Shown here one piece after another: positions 47,037 through 55,387 of a stretch of DNA of 64,000 nt. Each line of letters starts with the position of its first letter. Within the stretch, counting starts at the first letter, position 1. This stretch comes from Paracoccaceae bacterium (GTDB lineage Bacteria; Pseudomonadota; Alphaproteobacteria; Rhodobacterales; Rhodobacteraceae), in assembly GCA_017510335.1 (NCBI GenBank), contig JAFWNM010000015.1, positions 38,166 to 102,165 of the forward strand, in the 5' to 3' direction. The notes below the pieces were generated by a model. It made no database searches. It had not been told where the DNA came from and saw only the letters and a list, made by a program, of their open reading frames with translations. The position numbers were made by a program, and so were the translations under genes.

Positions 47037-48212
47037 CTAGTCAGGTGGCGCAGGGCGGGGGTGTGTGTCATCCGACAACAGGTTTGCAACCTTGGCCGCC
47101 CCCGGGAATTGTTCCAGAATAACCCGCATCATCACCAGCATGGGCACTGCGATCAACATTCCCATGAACGACCACATCCACGCCCAGAACGCCACTGACA
47201 TGAACACAATCACCCGGTTCATGGCCAGCCGCCGCGCCAGCAGATGCGGGGTGATCAACTGCCCCTCCAATGTGGTCAGCGTGAAATAGGCCAGCGTGAC
47301 CATCAGCACGCTTTGCAGGTCGTCAAACCACAAGATCGCAATCATGCTGGTCAGCACAACCCCCGCCACCGCACCCAGATAGGGAATGAAGTTCAACGTG
47401 AAGGCCAGCGCGGCAAACAGCAACGGCACCGGCATGCCCAACCCCCACATCGCCGCCCCCACACAAACGCCAAGCCCCGCATTGATCAACGTCACTGTGC
47501 CCAGATACCCGCCCAGATCGCGTTCAATCTTGTAAAGCGTATTGATGGCCACCCGCTTGTCGGAAAACGTGCTGACGCTTTGCACGATCTTCAGGTAAAT
47601 CAGTTCGCTGGACGACAACAGGAAAAACAGCAAGATCAGCATGAACACCACCTGCCCCACTTTCGCAGGCGCTTCGGCCAGATAGGTCAACGCGCCGCTT
47701 GCGGTGCTCAGCATCACATCCGCACTGCTGCTGTCCTCAGCCGAGGCAAGCGCGCGGTTCGTGCTCTGGCGCAGGTCGGGGACAAAGCCCCGGTCACTTT
47801 CGCCCAACCCGACCAGCACGTTCATCACGGCCGCTTGCAACGATTGCAGGCGCGTGCTGATGTCGCGCAAAATATCGGGCAGGTTATCGGCAAGCTGCAT
47901 GACCGGGCCACTTAGCAGCACAAAAACCGCCGCTATACCCGCCATCAGACCCAGAACCAGCGCCGCAGCAACCGGCGTGGCAGGCAGGCCCACCGCCAGC
48001 AACCGCCGCTGCAGGGGCATGAACACAAAAAACAGCAACACTGCCGTGAACACCGGCAACAGCAGACTGCCCGCATAATGCACCGCCCCCAGCAACAGAA
48101 TACAGAAAATGCCCGTCACCATAACAGATATGCGCTGCGTGCTTGCCGCTGCACTGGCAGGGGAAATGGCCCGAACAGGGCCTTTGCCCGGCCGGTTGGG
48201 TGACAGGGGCAT
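47037..48212 (-). CDS. AI-2E family transporter (first of two)
   Basis: The 391-aa product has about eight membrane helices and matches the AI-2E/UPF0118 family, with a large extracytoplasmic loop (~120-220) and the late pattern FIPYLGAVAGVVLTS. Members export autoinducer-2 or act in ion or pH tolerance; which applies here is open. The ATG at 48212 is the likely start. An EcfG promoter lies 54 bp upstream on the minus strand. Confidence 0.88.
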   Translation of the reverse strand: MPLSPNRPGKGPVRAISPASAAASTQRISVMVTGIFCILLLGAVHYAGSLLLPVFTAVLLFFVFMPLQRRLLAVGLPATPVAAALVLGLMAGIAAVFVLLSGPVMQLADNLPDILRDISTRLQSLQAAVMNVLVGLGESDRGFVPDLRQSTNRALASAEDSSSADVMLSTASGALTYLAEAPAKVGQVVFMLILLFFLLSSSELIYLKIVQSVSTFSDKRVAINTLYKIERDLGGYLGTVTLINAGLGVCVGAAMWGLGMPVPLLFAALAFTLNFIPYLGAVAGVVLTSMIAILWFDDLQSVLMVTLAYFTLTTLEGQLITPHLLARRLAMNRVIVFMSVAFWAWMWSFMGMLIAVPMLVMMRVILEQFPGAAKVANLLSDDTHPRPAPPD

Positions 48213-48266
48213 GGTGGGCGGCCTTTCGGTTGGGGGACGTCGCACAAATGCGGCACTCCATAACGT

Positions 48267-48291
48267 AACGCAGACCACAAGATGCGGTTCC
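48267..48291 (-). promoter_or_regulatory. EcfG-type promoter for the first AI-2E transporter
   Basis: On the minus strand GGAAC (48291-48287) and CGTT (48270-48267) are 16 bp apart. Confidence 0.8.
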
Positions 48292-48321
48292 CCGAACCAC
48301 CCCCATCTTGCACCCGGGAAC

Positions 48322-48347
48322 GGAACCTAACCCCCCGTGCATGCGTT
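48322..48347 (+). promoter_or_regulatory. EcfG-type promoter for the 93-aa membrane protein
   Basis: GGAAC and CGTT are 17 bp apart on the plus strand, 127 bp before the ATG at 48475. It is divergent from the AI-2E promoter, only 30 bp away. Confidence 0.75.
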
Positions 48348-48474
48348 TACACAACGATACCATGAAGCGGCAGCGCAATGACACCTTTTCAGGACCGCAC
48401 GCGCCAGCCGCAGCCGGACCCAAGACATGGCGCCATCGCGCCTGCGGGTCCGCAGGCCCAGAAAGGACCAAACC

Positions 48475-48756
48475 ATGAGTGCACCTGACACGAATCTGAA
48501 CAAACAGGCCCGTCGCCATCGCGGCCCATTGGTGGGGATGGCAATCGCGGTCATTCTTGCTGTGGCGTTTTTGGGGTGGTTGCTGGTCAGGACACTGGTT
48601 GTCGAACCCGAACCGCCCGAACAACCCGCACAGGCGCCCGCAGGGCAAACCCAGTCCGATACCGGCATTCCCGCAGAAGGGACAATAACCGGCCCCTCCA
48701 ACCAGGCGGAAGAAACACCCCAGATCATTGAGGAACCTGCCCCCGCCGCAGATTGA
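48475..48756 (+). CDS. Small single-pass membrane protein
   Basis: The 93-aa product has a short basic N-terminus, one membrane helix (~22-44) and an acidic, Pro/Glu/Gln-rich outer tail. I recognise no family. AAAGGA lies before the ATG at 48475. It has an EcfG-type promoter and a two-way terminator shared with the second AI-2E gene. Confidence 0.7.
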   Translation: MSAPDTNLNKQARRHRGPLVGMAIAVILAVAFLGWLLVRTLVVEPEPPEQPAQAPAGQTQSDTGIPAEGTITGPSNQAEETPQIIEEPAPAAD

Positions 48757-48888
48757 TCACACGCAGACAGCGCATGCTGCCCAAAACCTGGGCGCGGTTC
48801 CAAGCTTCCCGAACATGCGACAACGATATGTCAGCGTATGTCGTGTGAATGCCCATGAACCCGCCATCCTTAAGGCAGCGCACATATA

Positions 48889-48916
48889 AAGGCCCCTGTC
48901 CCGCGACAGGGGCCTT
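48889..48916. terminator. Bidirectional terminator
   Basis: AAGGCCCCTGTC / GACAGGGGCCTT form a 12-bp stem with loop CCGC between two convergent genes. A/T bases flank both sides. Confidence 0.75.
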
Positions 48917-48932
48917 CGAGTATGCGCCCGCA

Positions 48933-50075
48933 TCAGCGCGCGCCGCCCCGATACAACGTGCTTTGCCAATACCGATGCACCCCGAAACGGACCACCACCC
49001 CCGTTGCCGCCGCCAGCGGCACCGCAATCAGCGCCCCCACAAACCCCAACAGCGTGCCAAAGGCGATGACTGCGAAAATCAGCCACACCGGATGCAGGTT
49101 GACCGCATCCCCCACCAGCCGCGGCACCAGAACCTCGCTTTCGGCAAACAGGCCCAGCGCGTAAATCGCCACCACTGCCGCAATCCAGCCCGGATCGCCC
49201 CAGAACTGCCACGCGGCAATGCCCACCCCCAGCGACGTGCCAATGAACATGCCCACATAGGGAATGAAGGACACAGCCCCCGTCACCACACCCACAACAA
49301 TGGCAAAGGGCAACCCGACCAGCGACAACGCCACGCTGTAATACCCGATCAGGATGGAACAAACCATCACCTGCCCGCGAATATAGCCCGCCAGCGCCGC
49401 ATCCATGTCGCGGGCCAACCCGCGCAGGGTGGGCGCTTGCGGGCGCGGCAGCAGGCTATCCACGGCGGCAATCAGGCGCGGCCAGTCCATCAGCAAATAC
49501 ACAGTGACAACCGGCATCACGACCCAGAACATCAGCACCGAAATCAGGCCCGACACACTGCCTGCCATCTGTTCGGCCAGATTGGGCAAAGTGTCGCGCA
49601 ATGTGCCCAGCGCGCGCGACACCAGATCGCCCACCCCTGCAAACCGTTCCTCCACGACGTCAGGAATGGTGTCTTCCAACTGGTCTTCGGCTTGCGCCCA
49701 ACTGTCGGGCAACATGCCCATCAACTCGGACCCTTGCGCCAGCACCAAGGGCACCATGCCCCCCACCACCGCCAGCAAGGTGCCAAATGTGAGCAGCGCC
49801 ACCATCAGCGCGGCCACCACCCGCGACAGGCCACGCCGTGTCAGCGCCCGCACCACAGGGTCCAGAAAATACGACAGGATCAGCGCGATGACAAAAGGCA
49901 GCAGCATCGACGACAGCAACCACAACAGCCCCCCCGCAACCAGCGCGATTGCCACCCAGGCAAACACCTTGCCATAGGGCTGCATGGGGTCGCGGGGCGG
50001 GGCGGGGGCCGGGGTAGAACTGCGGGCCGGTGCAGGATCGGCGGGCGGTGTGCGCGTCGGGTCATATGCGGTCAT
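48933..50075 (-). CDS. AI-2E family transporter (second)
   Basis: The 380-aa product is a second AI-2E/UPF0118 permease with a Pro/Ala-rich N-terminal tail (~1-30). It has about eight helices and the late pattern SFIPYVGMFIGTSLGVGIA. It shares the fold, but little detailed sequence, with the first copy. The ATG at 50075 has AAGGA upstream. No EcfG element is seen on its own strand. Confidence 0.88.
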   Translation of the reverse strand: MTAYDPTRTPPADPAPARSSTPAPAPPRDPMQPYGKVFAWVAIALVAGGLLWLLSSMLLPFVIALILSYFLDPVVRALTRRGLSRVVAALMVALLTFGTLLAVVGGMVPLVLAQGSELMGMLPDSWAQAEDQLEDTIPDVVEERFAGVGDLVSRALGTLRDTLPNLAEQMAGSVSGLISVLMFWVVMPVVTVYLLMDWPRLIAAVDSLLPRPQAPTLRGLARDMDAALAGYIRGQVMVCSILIGYYSVALSLVGLPFAIVVGVVTGAVSFIPYVGMFIGTSLGVGIAAWQFWGDPGWIAAVVAIYALGLFAESEVLVPRLVGDAVNLHPVWLIFAVIAFGTLLGFVGALIAVPLAAATGVVVRFGVHRYWQSTLYRGGAR

Positions 50076-50127
50076 GCAATATTCCTTCATGTGCGCGTCC
50101 TTGCGCGGGCAACTTGCGCTTTTTTCC

Positions 50128-50152
50128 GGAACCAACCGGCGTCAGGCGCGTT
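50128..50152 (+). promoter_or_regulatory. EcfG-type promoter with no protein gene downstream
   Basis: GGAAC (50128-50132) and CGTT (50149-50152) are 16 bp apart on the plus strand, between the second AI-2E gene and a minus-strand oxidase gene. The expected start of transcription is near 50160. Confidence 0.75.
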
Positions 50153-50159
50153 TCATGTA

Positions 50160-50260
50160 TGTCCCTGTTGGGGCGTCAGGCTTTTGTCCCTGACTGATGT
50201 CCTCCAGTCCTGACTTGCCCATCTTGCGGCCATTGGCCTGCAGGATGGGCTTTTTCTTTG
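50160..50260 (+). ncRNA. Candidate EcfG-dependent small RNA
   Basis: No protein gene fits here on the plus strand, yet an exact EcfG promoter is followed by a strong intrinsic terminator. The terminator has stem GCCCATC / GATGGGC (50217-50250), an inner TGC-GGCC / GGCC-GCA stem and then TTTTTCTTT. The ~100-nt transcript would also hold a GTCAGG / CCTGAC hairpin (50175-50194). A second CCTGAC at 50209-50214 could compete for the same arm. Between them lies an exposed TGTCCTCCAGTCC stretch, complementary to Shine-Dalgarno-like AGGA sequences. I infer a trans-acting regulatory RNA made under general stress. The transcript boundaries are predicted. Confidence 0.6.
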
Positions 50261-50281
50261 GCGCAGGACCACCCCCCCGGC

Positions 50282-50376
50282 GCATGTTGCTCAAAATCGG
50301 GAACCGGATTCAAGAAACACGCAAACTCAATAAGTTAAAGCATGTCGCGAGTCATAAGAATGAACGCGACATGCGC
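50282..50376 (-). repeat. Interspersed repeat, full copy 3
   Basis: Read on the minus strand: a CATGTCGCG...CGCGACATG stem-loop, then TTTAACTTATTGAGTTTGCG, TTTCTTGAATCCGG and the core TTCCCGATTTTGAGCAACAT. Copies 1 and 2 share the second half and whole length respectively. I recall related A/T-rich 'CTTATTGA...CCGGTTCCC' units from other alphaproteobacterial genomes. Confidence 0.65.
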
Positions 50377-50675
50377 TAGCAACTGCTGACCAGCAGCAGC
50401 GGCAAAAGCGTGAACGCTGTTGCAACCAGCCCGATCCACGCCCCCGCCCGCGGAATGAAAACTGCGCGCGCAGGGCCTGCGGGCAGCGCGCGCAACACGA
50501 CCACATGCACGGCCAATCCGCCCGCCCAGACCGCGATCATGGCCCCCCGCGCCCCCATGCCCAAACTGCCTGGCACCCCATGGCCCGCACAGGCCACCCC
50601 ATGCAGCCCATAGACCGCGACAAACACCACCGCCCACACTGTCGGGCCGGCAAGGGTCAGGGCCAGCCATTTCAT
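50376..50675 (-). CDS. Small membrane protein at the end of the second oxidase operon
   Basis: The 99-aa product has about three membrane helices (KWLALTLAGPTVWAVVFVAVYG; AMIAVWAGGLAVHVVVL; WIGLVATAFTLLPLLLV) and a CAGHG motif. I recognise no family. Its ATG at 50675 overlaps the preceding reading frame by 4 bp (ATGA). It is therefore probably an accessory part of the subunit I/III-type oxidase. Confidence 0.7.
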   Translation of the reverse strand: MKWLALTLAGPTVWAVVFVAVYGLHGVACAGHGVPGSLGMGARGAMIAVWAGGLAVHVVVLRALPAGPARAVFIPRAGAWIGLVATAFTLLPLLLVSSC

Positions 50676-51879
50676 GACGCACCCGCCGCCTGAACCACAA
50701 ACACCACCGCTGTGACAAGGGCACTCACGGCCGTGAAGCCCTGCCAGCTGTTCCATGCCCGCGCAGCGCCTTCGCGCGCAGGCCCCGCCGCGGTCAGCGG
50801 CGCAATTTCGCCGCGCCGGACCTGATCGGCAGTGAATGCGGCCATCGCGCCCGCAACCAGCACATGCAGCGCGACATAGCCCAGCATGGCCGCGCGCAAC
50901 GCATCGCGGGCATGGGCGCGGGGTCATCCAGTTGGGTGGCCAGCCCGATCAACGCGCCCAGCGCCACAAGGTTGCACAGCACCCCCGCCAGCGCGACCCA
51001 CCGCGCGCCCCGCCCCGCCGCTGCGGCGCGCGCGCATCCCGCCCCCAGGGCCAGCGCGCCCACACTTCCGCCCAGCACCAGCGCCACAGTCAGGTTTTCC
51101 ACCAGCGCGGGCGGTGGCGCTGGCCCTTGGGTGACAACCGACAAAAACGCCACCCCGAACAGCAATGATGCAAACAGCGCCCCATCCGCCACCAAAAGCG
51201 CATGAAGCCCGCTTTGCGCCAGTGTCGGGCGCGGCGTGCAATGCTGCACAGGCACAACCACAGCAGGGGCAATTTCAACAGGGCGCATATCGCCGGACGG
51301 GGCCATGACACGCACCCACATCCAGACCAGCACCGCCACCGGCAGCAGCGCCGCCGCCGCCAGCGCATACAGGCTGGCCAGCATCAGCAGCACAAACACC
51401 GCGATACATGCCGCCAGCGCCAGCGGCAGGCCCGTATTGCCCGGCAAAACCGCCACATGGCAAGGACGGGCATCACCGGGTGTGGTGACCAGCACTTCGC
51501 GCCGCCCGCGCGGGGCGCCCGCCAGCACCCCTTCGCCGCGCGCCAGCGCATGGATCACATCGCGCGCACGCATTCCCAGATGGCGCGCCACCGGCAGAGA
51601 GGCAAAATTGTAATTGGGCGCAGGCAACGGCATGGCCCAATCCAGCGTCGGCGCGCGCCACGGGTCCCGGCGCGCGCGCTGGCCAAGCGTGGCTTGCAAA
51701 ATCAGGTCCAGCGCGAAAATGGCAAAACCGATGGTCAGCACAAACCCGAACAGCGATGATGTCAGGTTCAGCCACTCCCATTCAGGGTTATCAGGATAGG
51801 CATCAATCCGGCGCGGCATGCCCAGCAAGCCTGTCAGATGCATGATGAAAAACGTGCCGTGAAACCCCGGCAGGATCAC
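50672..51879 (-). pseudogene. Continuation of the oxidase subunit I+III gene, separated by two frameshifts
   Basis: After the stop of the upstream reading frame the protein continues in another frame with ILPGFHGTFFIMHLTGLLG and MPRRIDAYPDNPEWEWLNL, the usual COX1 ending. It then runs into a long hydrophobic subunit III-like region. Adding one base near 51884 restores GEAAFWVILPG. A second break lies near 50910: adding one base there joins ATQLDDPAPM to ARDALRAAMLGYVALHVLV, and the frame then runs to the stop at 50672. Intact I+III fusions are about 830 aa. The damage may be real decay or sequencing error; both sites are single-base losses near short G/C runs. Confidence 0.75.
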
Positions 51880-53219
51880 CCAGAGGCAGCCTCTCCCACG
51901 CCCTTGACGCGCGCCTTGCCGGTAATCAGCGGCATCCAGTAGGTCACAGCCGCCATCATCGGGAACACGAACCCGCCAATCAGCACATAATGCAGATGCG
52001 CTGTCACAAAGGCGGTGTCATGGGCCTGCCAGTTGAAGGGCACAATCGCCAGCATCACCCCCGTCAACCCGCCCATCACGAAGGTCAGGAAAAACCCCAG
52101 GATATGCAGCATGGGCAAATGCAGTTCCGGCCTGCCCTTCCAGATGGTGCCGATCCAGGCAAACACCTGCACCGCCGTGGGCACGGCCACCAGCACCGAC
52201 GCGGCCGAAAAAAACGCCAGCGCCAGATGCGGAATGCCCACAGTGAACATATGATGCACCCACAACCCGAAGGACAAAAACACCAGCCCCAGAATGGCCG
52301 CCACAATCGCGCCATAGCCCAGAATGGGCGTGCGGCACATCACCGGAATGATGGTCGACATGGCCCCCGCCGCTGGCAGGAAAATAATATAGACCTCAGG
52401 GTGCCCGAACAGCCAGAACAGGTGCTGCCACAAAAGCGGGTCGCCCCCGCGCAGCGGGTCGAAGAACGGCCAGCCGAAGGCGCGCTCCACCTCCAGCAAC
52501 ACCGACCCCGCAATCAGCGGCGGAAAGCCCACCAGCATCATCGCGCTTGTGCCCAGCATATACCATGCAAACAGCGGCATTTCAGTCAGCTTCATGCCCG
52601 GCGCGCGCTGGCGCAGAATGGTGACGGTAATTTCCACCGCCGCCGCAACCGCCGAGATTTCCACAAACGTCACGCCCAGCAACCACACATCCGCATTGAT
52701 GCCGGGGCTGTAGGTGGCCCCCGACAGCGGCGTATACATGAACCAGCCATCGCGCGGGGCCACGCCGAACAAAAGCGCTGTCAGCATGATCAGCCCGCCA
52801 AACAAGTAGCACCAATACCCCAGCGCCGTCAGGCGCGGGAATGCCATGTCCCGCGTGCCCAGCAATTTGGGCAACAGCCATATCCCCAACCCTTCCAGCA
52901 TGGGAATGGCAAACAGGAACATCATGATACTGCCATGCATGGTGAAGATCTGGTTATACAGGTCGGTATCCAGAAACGCGCCCTGGCGGGTGGCCAGCTG
53001 CGCGCGGATCAGCATCGACAAAATCCCGCCAATGGCGAAGAACACAAACGCCGTCGCCATGAAGCGCAGGCCCAATGTCGTGTGGCTTACCGCTGTGACC
53101 TGCCCCCAGACCCCGCGATCATTGGCCCAGACCCGCGCCAGTTCGCGGTGCAGCCGCAGTGCGCGCCGGGGGGCGTTGGGCGGCAGGTCCTGCGCGTCAT
53201 GCTGCACTGTGTCGTTCAT
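51876..53219 (-). CDS. Cytochrome c oxidase subunit I (5' part; frameshifted I+III fusion)
   Basis: This 447-aa frame holds eleven or so helices of a second haem-copper oxidase subunit I, distinct from ctaD. It has FTMHGSIMMFLF (low-spin heme His), [18 protein letters not shown] (CuB His and channel Glu), WVHHMFTVG (CuB His pair) and VTAHLHYVLIGG (heme His). It stops early at GVGEAASG where a one-base loss breaks the frame; the rest follows in the 50672-51879 region. The order ctaG, CopD/HemJ-like, subunit II, subunit I+III resembles the coxMNOP-type oxidase loci of alphaproteobacteria. Its start overlaps the subunit II stop by 4 bp. Confidence 0.85.
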   Translation of the reverse strand: MNDTVQHDAQDLPPNAPRRALRLHRELARVWANDRGVWGQVTAVSHTTLGLRFMATAFVFFAIGGILSMLIRAQLATRQGAFLDTDLYNQIFTMHGSIMMFLFAIPMLEGLGIWLLPKLLGTRDMAFPRLTALGYWCYLFGGLIMLTALLFGVAPRDGWFMYTPLSGATYSPGINADVWLLGVTFVEISAVAAAVEITVTILRQRAPGMKLTEMPLFAWYMLGTSAMMLVGFPPLIAGSVLLEVERAFGWPFFDPLRGGDPLLWQHLFWLFGHPEVYIIFLPAAGAMSTIIPVMCRTPILGYGAIVAAILGLVFLSFGLWVHHMFTVGIPHLALAFFSAASVLVAVPTAVQVFAWIGTIWKGRPELHLPMLHILGFFLTFVMGGLTGVMLAIVPFNWQAHDTAFVTAHLHYVLIGGFVFPMMAAVTYWMPLITGKARVKGVGEAASG

Positions 53220-53890
53220 GGGTGCCCTTCCTGAATGGTGCGGTCCGCCACAGCAGGCGGCCAGACATCATGCGCCCTTACGTCAAACCGCATGGCGGCA
53301 TGGCCCAGCCCGCAAAATTCCGCGCATAGCCCGTCAAACCGGCCCGCGCGGTCGGCCTGCACCCGCAGCCGGTTCACACGGCCGGGAATGGCATCCATCT
53401 TGCCCGCCAGTTGGGGCACCCAGAAGGAATGGATCACATCCTGTGATGTGACCAGAATATCCACGGGCTGGCCTGCGGGAATATGAAGCGTGCGCGTATC
53501 CGTCACGGGCCGGCCGTCCGCGCCGTCATGGGTGAAGTGCCAGCCCCATTGCACTGCATGCGCGCGCACAGTCACCGCGCCGTCGTCGCGCGGCACAATG
53601 CGTTCGCCCACCCACAGCCCCGCGCCCAGAACCACAGCCAGCACCGCCATCGAGAACCACAGGCCCAGCCCGTATATCCAGTGCCGTTGCAACGCAGCCC
53701 GCGGCCGCCCGAAGCCCAGCGCCAGCAACACCAGCACAAACACCGTGATCAGCACTGCCCCCGCCAGCATACCCCACCAAAGCCGCGCAATGTCGCGCGC
53801 CACATCGCCGCCCGGGTCCAGCGTGGATAGCGGCCCCGAACAGGCCGCCAGCACCACAGGCGCAGCCGCTATGGCCCGGCTGCATTTCAT
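53216..53890 (-). CDS. Cytochrome c oxidase subunit II
   Basis: The 224-aa product has a lipoprotein-like start (APVVLAACSG), two membrane helices (~35-60, ~72-95) and a CuA domain. It has VQWGWHFTHDG, then DVIHSFWVPQLAGKMDAIPG, and the CuA ligand stretch CAEFCGLGHAAM (two Cys, His, Met, Glu). It receives electrons from cytochrome c. It overlaps neighbours by 4 bp on both sides. Confidence 0.9.
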   Translation of the reverse strand: MKCSRAIAAAPVVLAACSGPLSTLDPGGDVARDIARLWWGMLAGAVLITVFVLVLLALGFGRPRAALQRHWIYGLGLWFSMAVLAVVLGAGLWVGERIVPRDDGAVTVRAHAVQWGWHFTHDGADGRPVTDTRTLHIPAGQPVDILVTSQDVIHSFWVPQLAGKMDAIPGRVNRLRVQADRAGRFDGLCAEFCGLGHAAMRFDVRAHDVWPPAVADRTIQEGHP

Positions 53891-54393
53891 AGCGGGTCAA
53901 ACCTTGCAGGGATGGCATGCCCGCGCGGTTCGCGCAGCATCTCGGGCAACAGCGCGATCAACTCCTCCAGCGCGGGCTTGGCCAGCACCAGCCACAACAC
54001 CACCCCCATCAACGGCACCAATGCCCCCAGTGCAAACGCGGCCGGCGGCAAACGATAGGCGTTGCGGTGCTCTCCGGCCTGGCCGATGATATGGCCCAGC
54101 CATGCATGCACCAACACCATGCCACTGACCGCCACCAGCTTGACCAGCAACCACGCATCCAGCACCTCCAGCGCGAAAATCAGCACAGTGCCCGCCGTGA
54201 CAGCAATTACCGCTGCAGGTGTCAGAACAAGGCGATAAGCGTGATGTGTCACCCAGCGAAATTCCGTAAATCCCGTCTGATTGCGCGACGCATAATCAAG
54301 CCGGTGCAACTGGATGACAACCGGCAGCAGGATCAACCCCGCGCACCAGACCGAAAGCGCCGCGATATGAAGCGCCTTGAGCAGGGCAATCAT
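53887..54393 (-). CDS. CopD/HemJ-like four-helix membrane protein
   Basis: The 168-aa product has four to five helices. It starts MIALLKALHIAALSVWCAGL, the histidine-helix pattern of CopD and HemJ-type proteins, with further His in THHAYRLVLTP and MVLVHAWLGHIIG. It may bind heme or copper for oxidase assembly; which is open. The ATG at 54393 overlaps ctaG. Confidence 0.7.
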   Translation of the reverse strand: MIALLKALHIAALSVWCAGLILLPVVIQLHRLDYASRNQTGFTEFRWVTHHAYRLVLTPAAVIAVTAGTVLIFALEVLDAWLLVKLVAVSGMVLVHAWLGHIIGQAGEHRNAYRLPPAAFALGALVPLMGVVLWLVLAKPALEELIALLPEMLREPRGHAIPARFDPL

Positions 54394-55139
54394 GCGCGCC
54401 GCCCCCCCTGCCCCAATGTCTGTTCTGGTGCCTGCCCCAAAGCTTGCCATGTCATAATGGCCGCCAGCACCGCCAGCGGCACCATGCCGGGCACCCACAT
54501 GATCAGGCCCGCCAGTTGCTGGTCTTGCAGCGCGCTGACGCCAAAGCGCGGCGCATGGGCCAGATGTTCCACATAAAAGGCGCGCGGCGCGAAAGTCAGC
54601 AGCGCGCCCAGCATCCCCATCTGCCCCACCAGCGACACCAGCCCAACAGCGCCCGCCACCCTGCCCGCACCTTGCCCCAGAACAGTGGACCAGAACGCCC
54701 AACCCGGCACAATCAACGCAAGCTGCAGCGCCCAATAGACGGCCGCATTGTCCCAGGCGGCACTATAGACAACCGGCAAGTGCCACAGCCACAACGCCGC
54801 TGACACGGCCAGGACGGCCAGCACCTGCGGGCTGCGCCGCAGCGGAAAAGCCAGCGCAAGCGCGGGCGCCAGAACGGCAATCACCACCAGATGATGCAGC
54901 GTGCGCGCCGAAAACAATGCCACGCTCATGGCGCATAGCGGGGACACGAACGCCAGCACCGCCGCAAACATCGCCACCCCGAAGGCACGACGGCGCGGCG
55001 CTGGTTGCGCGCGCAACTGCCACATTCCGCCCAGCGCCAACACGCCAAGGCAGCCAATCAGAACAGGGTCAAGGTTCCATGCCGTGACCCATGCATGCGG
55101 GTCGGGGGCGGGTCCACAATAGGGCAAATCAGGGTCCAT
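54390..55139 (-). CDS. ctaG: Cytochrome c oxidase assembly factor, CtaG (caa3) family
   Basis: The 249-aa product has six to seven helices and matches the Bacillus-type caa3_CtaG family, with PYCGPAPDPHAW near the start, SARTLHHLVVIAVLAPALAL, and YSAAWDNAAVYWALQLALIVPG. It is linked to insertion of the CuB or heme centre. It is first gene of the second oxidase operon. An exact EcfG promoter lies 31 bp before the ATG at 55139. Confidence 0.85.
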   Translation of the reverse strand: MDPDLPYCGPAPDPHAWVTAWNLDPVLIGCLGVLALGGMWQLRAQPAPRRRAFGVAMFAAVLAFVSPLCAMSVALFSARTLHHLVVIAVLAPALALAFPLRRSPQVLAVLAVSAALWLWHLPVVYSAAWDNAAVYWALQLALIVPGWAFWSTVLGQGAGRVAGAVGLVSLVGQMGMLGALLTFAPRAFYVEHLAHAPRFGVSALQDQQLAGLIMWVPGMVPLAVLAAIMTWQALGQAPEQTLGQGGRRA

Positions 55140-55170
55140 CACATTCAGGCATCACGCGGTGTTGTGACTC

Positions 55171-55195
55171 AACGCGCGCCATGCCAGCCGGTTCC
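55171..55195 (-). promoter_or_regulatory. EcfG-type promoter for the ctaG-cox operon
   Basis: On the minus strand GGAAC (55195-55191) and CGTT (55174-55171) are 16 bp apart, 31 bp before ctaG. It places the second oxidase under general stress control. Confidence 0.8.
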
Positions 55196-55387
55196 AAGTG
55201 GCTGCGCAAATCCTTCAGCAAAAGGGCGCGGGCCGCCAGTCGCGGCACCGCGCCGTTTTGGTGCTTTATGGCGTATCGCGTTCCTTCGCAGTCATACAAC
55301 ACGCCGAAAAACTGTTGGTGCCGCAAACCCCGGCCGCAGAAAACAGGTTTCCGTTTTGGCCCGGGAGACGGTCTGCGCGCCTTGGTT

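Noticed and set aside
50142-50285. 47-codon minus-strand frame (MRRGGGPAPKKKPILQANG...) across the sRNA candidate
   Set aside because: No ribosome site before its ATG, which lies in the repeat. The plus-strand promoter, hairpins and terminator explain the sequence better.
52015-53234. Long plus-strand frame opposite the second oxidase subunit I
   Set aside because: His/Gln/Arg-rich shadow of a membrane-protein gene, no family match.
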